Source: Actinomycetota bacterium (GTDB lineage Bacteria > Actinomycetota > Acidimicrobiia > Acidimicrobiales > Ilumatobacteraceae). From it: a DNA stretch of 64,000 nucleotides. The number at the start of each line of letters is the position of its first letter. Positions within the stretch are counted from its first letter, which is position 1. The position numbers were made by a program, and so were the translations under genes. The notes below the pieces were generated by a model. The model was not told the origin of the DNA, did not search any database, and saw only the letters and a program-made list of their open reading frames with translations. This document shows, piece after piece, positions 61,179 to 64,000 of the stretch. Location: assembly GCA_016870215.1 (NCBI GenBank), contig VGCD01000002.1:62001-126000 (forward strand). The letters are read 5' to 3'.

Positions 61179-62386
61179 CAGGAGAGGTGCGTGATGCCGA
61201 GCATCTTGATGGCGTTGCCTCGCAGCACCTTGTAGACGATGTCATCGGGAAGATCAGCAGTCTGCTCTTCGGCGATCTTGGCCGTGTGAGGCCAGGTGCT
61301 GTCGGAGTGGGGATAATCACTCTCATACGTAACGTTGTCGACGCCGATTGACTCGATGTTCTTGAGGCCGAAGGCATCATCGAAGAAGCAACCGTAGATG
61401 TGCTTGCGGAACAACTCGGTCGGTGGCTCGAGCACCTTGTCGGCAACTCCGCCCCAACCGCGATTCTCACGCCACACATTGTCGGCGCGCTCAAGGATGT
61501 ACGGAATCCAGCCAATTTGACCTTCGCTGTATGCGATCTTCAAGTTCGGGAACTGGTTGAACTTGCCGCTCATGAGCCAGTCGACCATCGAGAAGCAACA
61601 GTTGGCAAAAGTGAGAACTGAACCGACGGCAGCAGGCGCGTCTGGCGACGTCGATGGCATCTTCGAGCCAGAACCGATGTGCATGTTGATGACGGTGCTG
61701 GTCTCGTTGCATGCATCGAAGAACGGATCCCAGTAACCGTCGGCATCGTGGATGCTCGGCAATCCGAGGTTCGGTGGAATTTCAGAGAAGCACACGGCGC
61801 GGCAACCGCGCGCAGCATTTCGACGAATTTCAGCGGCAGCAGCAACGGCATCCCACAACGGACTGATGGTGAGCGGAATGAGGCGTCCACCAGACGATGC
61901 ACACCAGTCCTCGATCATCCAGTCGTTGTATGCCTTCACGCATTCGAGCGCGAGTTCTTTGTCGTGTGCTTCGTAGAAAGTCTGACCGCAGAAACGTGGG
62001 AAAGTGGGGAAGCACAACGATGCTTCGATACCTGAGATGTCCATGTCTGCGAGACGTTCTTTGACGAGAAATGATCCGGGGCGCATCTCGACGTATGAGA
62101 TTCCTTTCAACGTCACTTCGTCACGATCAAAACCAACGGCGGTGTCGAGACGTGTGAGCGGACGACGAAGATCTTCGTAGAACCACCAGTCGACCGGTTC
62201 ACCTGCATCGCCAGGGTCACCTGGAACGGCGGTGAACTTTCCGCCGATGAAGGTCATTTCCTTCACTGGTGCTCGCACGATGCGAGGCGCCTCAGAGAGG
62301 AACTTCTTGGACACGCGGTCGGTCCAGACGGTGGGTGGCTCGATGACGTGGTCATCGACGGAGATGATTTTTGGAAGCTCGCGCAT
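61178..62386 (-). CDS. Amidohydrolase-2 family protein, first gene of the site E operon
   Basis: 402 aa from the ATG at 62386 (MRELPKIISVDDHVIEPPTV). A GTG three codons earlier lies inside a good -10 element, so it is probably untranscribed. Blocks such as SLCFPTFPRFCGQTFYEAHD, VINMHIGSGSKMPSTS, IAYSEGQIGWIPYILERADN and YESDYPHSDSTWPH parallel the protein at 45626. In place of the HxH metal motif it reads VDDHVIEP. Decarboxylase or hydrolase activity is possible. Directly coupled to the FadD3-like synthetase, so it may process the acid or lactone before or after activation. Confidence 0.9.
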   Translation of the reverse strand: MRELPKIISVDDHVIEPPTVWTDRVSKKFLSEAPRIVRAPVKEMTFIGGKFTAVPGDPGDAGEPVDWWFYEDLRRPLTRLDTAVGFDRDEVTLKGISYVEMRPGSFLVKERLADMDISGIEASLCFPTFPRFCGQTFYEAHDKELALECVKAYNDWMIEDWCASSGGRLIPLTISPLWDAVAAAAEIRRNAARGCRAVCFSEIPPNLGLPSIHDADGYWDPFFDACNETSTVINMHIGSGSKMPSTSPDAPAAVGSVLTFANCCFSMVDWLMSGKFNQFPNLKIAYSEGQIGWIPYILERADNVWRENRGWGGVADKVLEPPTELFRKHIYGCFFDDAFGLKNIESIGVDNVTYESDYPHSDSTWPHTAKIAEEQTADLPDDIVYKVLRGNAIKMLGITHLS

Positions 62387-62393
62387 GTCCGGC

Positions 62394-62399
62394 ACCTTA
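62394..62399 (-). promoter_or_regulatory. Extended -10 element, probably giving a leaderless amidohydrolase mRNA
   Basis: Minus strand TGC-TAAGGT lies so that transcription would begin at or one base before the A of the ATG at 62386. The operator (site E) abuts it. No clear -35 was found. Confidence 0.5.
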
Positions 62400-62406
62400 G
62401 CACTCG

Positions 62407-62427
62407 TTTCTGACGGTCCGTCAGAAA
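62407..62427. promoter_or_regulatory. Island palindromic operator, site E (perfect copy)
   Basis: TTCTGACGGTCCGTCAGAA with a further T and A outside: a perfect 10+1+10 inverted repeat, the best of the five copies. It is between the divergent amidohydrolase/FadD3-like operon and the hydratase/SDR operon. Confidence 0.85.
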
Positions 62428-62619
62428 CCCGCTCTGAATAGGCCTAGAGAAGATTTGGAGGATTTTGGGCATACTCCGGCGACTGTGGGAAGTAGCGCCC
62501 GAGGTGCAAGCGGCCAGCCGTTTCGCCAGCCTTTTGGCTGGTCTTGCAGCATCGGGGAAGATGGGAGCCTTCGGGAATGGCGGATTCCTCGGGGGCTGAG
62601 GGCGCGAGGGGGCTTCCAC
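62428..62619 (+). other. Long 5' leader region of the hydratase/SDR operon
   Basis: About 190 bases with no convincing gene. Two small hairpins are visible: CCAGCC-tttt-GGCTGG at 62526-62541 and GGAAT-ggcgg-ATTCC at 62574-62588. An open frame reading through to the hydratase (from 62455) has no crotonase similarity and is not favoured. Possible leader structure; no known riboswitch recognised. Confidence 0.4.
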
Positions 62620-63414
62620 ATGGCGGGCAAACAGAACTACGAGTCGGTGTCATTTGAAGTGGACGGGGCCGTCGCCACTGTTACGTTGAACCGGCCGGAG
62701 GCCCACAACTCAATCACTGAGACGGTGGTCAAAGAAATTGGCGATATCTGGGCGCAATTACGCATGGACGACTCTGTTCGCGCCATCGTGTTGACAGCTG
62801 CAGGAGACAAAGCGTTCTGTACTGGCATCGACAGGTCGTGGTCGCCACCGCAACCGAACAGTCCGGTAGCTATCAATGATCCGCTCATGAAGCTCGGTCC
62901 GAAGACCGCTGACTTGTGGAAGCCGGTTATTGCAGCGGTGAACGGTATGGCGTGTGGCGGTGCTTTTTATTTTCTTGGTGAAAGCGACACCATTGTCGCT
63001 GCAGACCACGCGACATTCTTTGACCCACACACCACATACGGTCTTGCCGCATGTTTCGAACCGATTCTGTTGTACGGACAAATGCCCTTTGGTGAGTTGT
63101 GTCGCATCGCATTGATGGGCAACTATGAACGTATGACTGCTCAACGTGCACACCAAATCGGTTTCGTGCAAGACGTAGTTCCCGCAGCGTCACTTCTTGA
63201 GACCGCACAACGCATTGCGAGTGACTTGGCTTCCATGCCAGCTGCAGCCGTGCAGGCGACATTGCGTGCGCTGTGGGTTGCACGCGAGATGGGACGTGCA
63301 CAAGCGGTGTCGATGGCTCCACATCTCGTCAGTCTCGGAAATCAGCCGGAAGCAATCGAAGAGGGTTTGCAGATGTTCCGTAGCGGTAAGCGCATCGAAT
63401 GGAGGGCTCGCTGA
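62620..63414 (+). CDS. Enoyl-CoA hydratase/isomerase family protein, atypical
   Basis: 264 aa from MAGKQNYESVSFEVDGAVAT, with GAGGGGG nine bases upstream. VTLNRPEAHNSITETVVKE, FCTGIDRSWSPPQPNSPVA (oxyanion loop with a Trp/Pro-rich insert) and AAVNGMACGGAFYFLGESD are crotonase blocks. The usual GxxPxxGGxxxLPRxVG region is replaced by FDPHTTYGLAACFEPILL, so the standard catalytic Glu arrangement is unclear. It may be a hydrolase or lyase rather than a hydratase. The stop shares a base with the next ATG (TGATG). Confidence 0.87.
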   Translation: MAGKQNYESVSFEVDGAVATVTLNRPEAHNSITETVVKEIGDIWAQLRMDDSVRAIVLTAAGDKAFCTGIDRSWSPPQPNSPVAINDPLMKLGPKTADLWKPVIAAVNGMACGGAFYFLGESDTIVAADHATFFDPHTTYGLAACFEPILLYGQMPFGELCRIALMGNYERMTAQRAHQIGFVQDVVPAASLLETAQRIASDLASMPAAAVQATLRALWVAREMGRAQAVSMAPHLVSLGNQPEAIEEGLQMFRSGKRIEWRAR

Positions 63415-64000
63415 TGGTTCTTTCAGCAGATGCGTTCAGACTCGACGGCAAGTTTGCAGTCGTCACCGGCGCTGCGAAAGGACTGGGCGAAGCAATCGCG
63501 CTCGCATATGCCAATTACGGCGCTGATCTCGCCATCTGTGATCGCGACGAAGAAAACATGGAGCGTGTCGCGAAAGAAGTTCGCGCGATGGGTCGCACCT
63601 GTGTCACGTCCGTGCTCGATGTTCGTGACACCGCTGCCGTCGACGCCTGGGTGAACTCGTTGCCAGACATTGACATACTCGTAAACAACGCCGGCGGCAC
63701 TTTTTATGCATGGTTCATGGATGTGACCGACAAGGGTCAGCGCTCAGTGATCGATGAGAATTTCACAAGCGTCACCAATTTCGTGCGCTCATGTATTCCG
63801 AAGATGCCACGTGGTGGGTCAATCATCAACATCACATCGGTCGAGGCCTACAAGGCGTCACCCGGATTCGGCGTGTACGGAGCCATGAAGGCCGCGGTCG
63901 AACATCTCAGTCGCACCTTGGCACTCGAGTTGTCAGACAAGAAGATTCGTGTGAACACCATCGCACCAGATGGCATGCACACTCCAGGCGACGCCAATTT
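63414..64000 (+). CDS. Short-chain dehydrogenase/reductase, 3' end beyond the window
   Basis: 195 codons are in the window with no stop. The ATG overlaps the hydratase stop (TGATG). It reads MVLSADAFRLDGKFAVVTGA then AKGLGEAIALAYANYGADLA (NAD(P) motif TGAAKGLGE), DIDILVNNAGGTFYAW, the Ser in IINITSVEAYKAS, YGAMKAAVEHLSRTLALEL (catalytic YxxxK) and RVNTIAPDGMHTPG. A classical FabG-type SDR lacking only the last about 60 residues. With the hydratase it may oxidise the hydroxyacyl product. Confidence 0.93.
   Translation, partial: MVLSADAFRLDGKFAVVTGAAKGLGEAIALAYANYGADLAICDRDEENMERVAKEVRAMGRTCVTSVLDVRDTAAVDAWVNSLPDIDILVNNAGGTFYAWFMDVTDKGQRSVIDENFTSVTNFVRSCIPKMPRGGSIINITSVEAYKASPGFGVYGAMKAAVEHLSRTLALELSDKKIRVNTIAPDGMHTPGDAN

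Overview
The window is chromosomal DNA from an actinobacterium, most likely of the Acidimicrobiia (Ilumatobacter-like) rather than a mycobacterium. The pointers are a three-gene set known mainly from Actinobacteria (PI-kinase-like protein, DUF3090 protein, MSMEG_4193-type phosphomutase), a GlnR-type box before glnK, F420-type enzymes, and a near copy of the mycobacterial igr operon for sterol side-chain breakdown, all in DNA of only moderate G+C. Genes are densely packed, and many neighbours overlap by 1 or 4 bases (TGATG, ATGA, GTGA). No gap without a gene exceeds about 225 bases. I saw no insertion sequence, prophage, CRISPR array or rRNA.

Region 1 (1-21.9 kb) is mostly housekeeping. It holds a partial diacylglycerol-kinase-like gene, etfBA with a clear terminator, the Actinobacterial trio plus an unknown fourth gene, a family-5 uracil-DNA glycosylase, an alpha/beta hydrolase, and an F420-hydrogenase-beta-like iron-sulfur protein. 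A nitrogen-themed block follows: a lone winged-helix protein coupled to a cation/proton antiporter whose C-terminal half resembles GlnD (ACT-ACT), then a GlnR-type box, glnK, and an amtB gene cut off after its first third. Next come an acyl-CoA dehydrogenase, an MFS exporter, ogt, a DoxX-like gene, a P450, yqeY, a thioesterase, a DinB-like gene, tRNA-Arg(CCG) divergent from argS, and lysA.

Region 2 (21.9-64 kb) is a catabolic island dominated by CoA-thioester chemistry: acyl-CoA dehydrogenases, acyl-CoA synthetases, hydratases, SDRs, CoA transferase, aldehyde dehydrogenase, F420-type luciferase-like enzymes and amidohydrolases. It begins with an igr-like operon (fadE29-, chsH2-, fadE28-, chsH1-, ltp2- and P450-like). 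FadD17-like and FadD3-like synthetases lie further on. The substrate is inferred to be a sterol or similar branched or polycyclic side chain.

Five copies of one palindrome, core TTCTGACGGTCCGTCAGAA, three strong and two degenerate, sit just upstream of the first genes of five operons in region 2. One of these operons (two acyl-CoA dehydrogenases, an SDR) ends with a TetR-family gene, which is the natural candidate for an autoregulating repressor of the whole set. A remnant of an arylsulfatase gene lies at the end of another of these operons.
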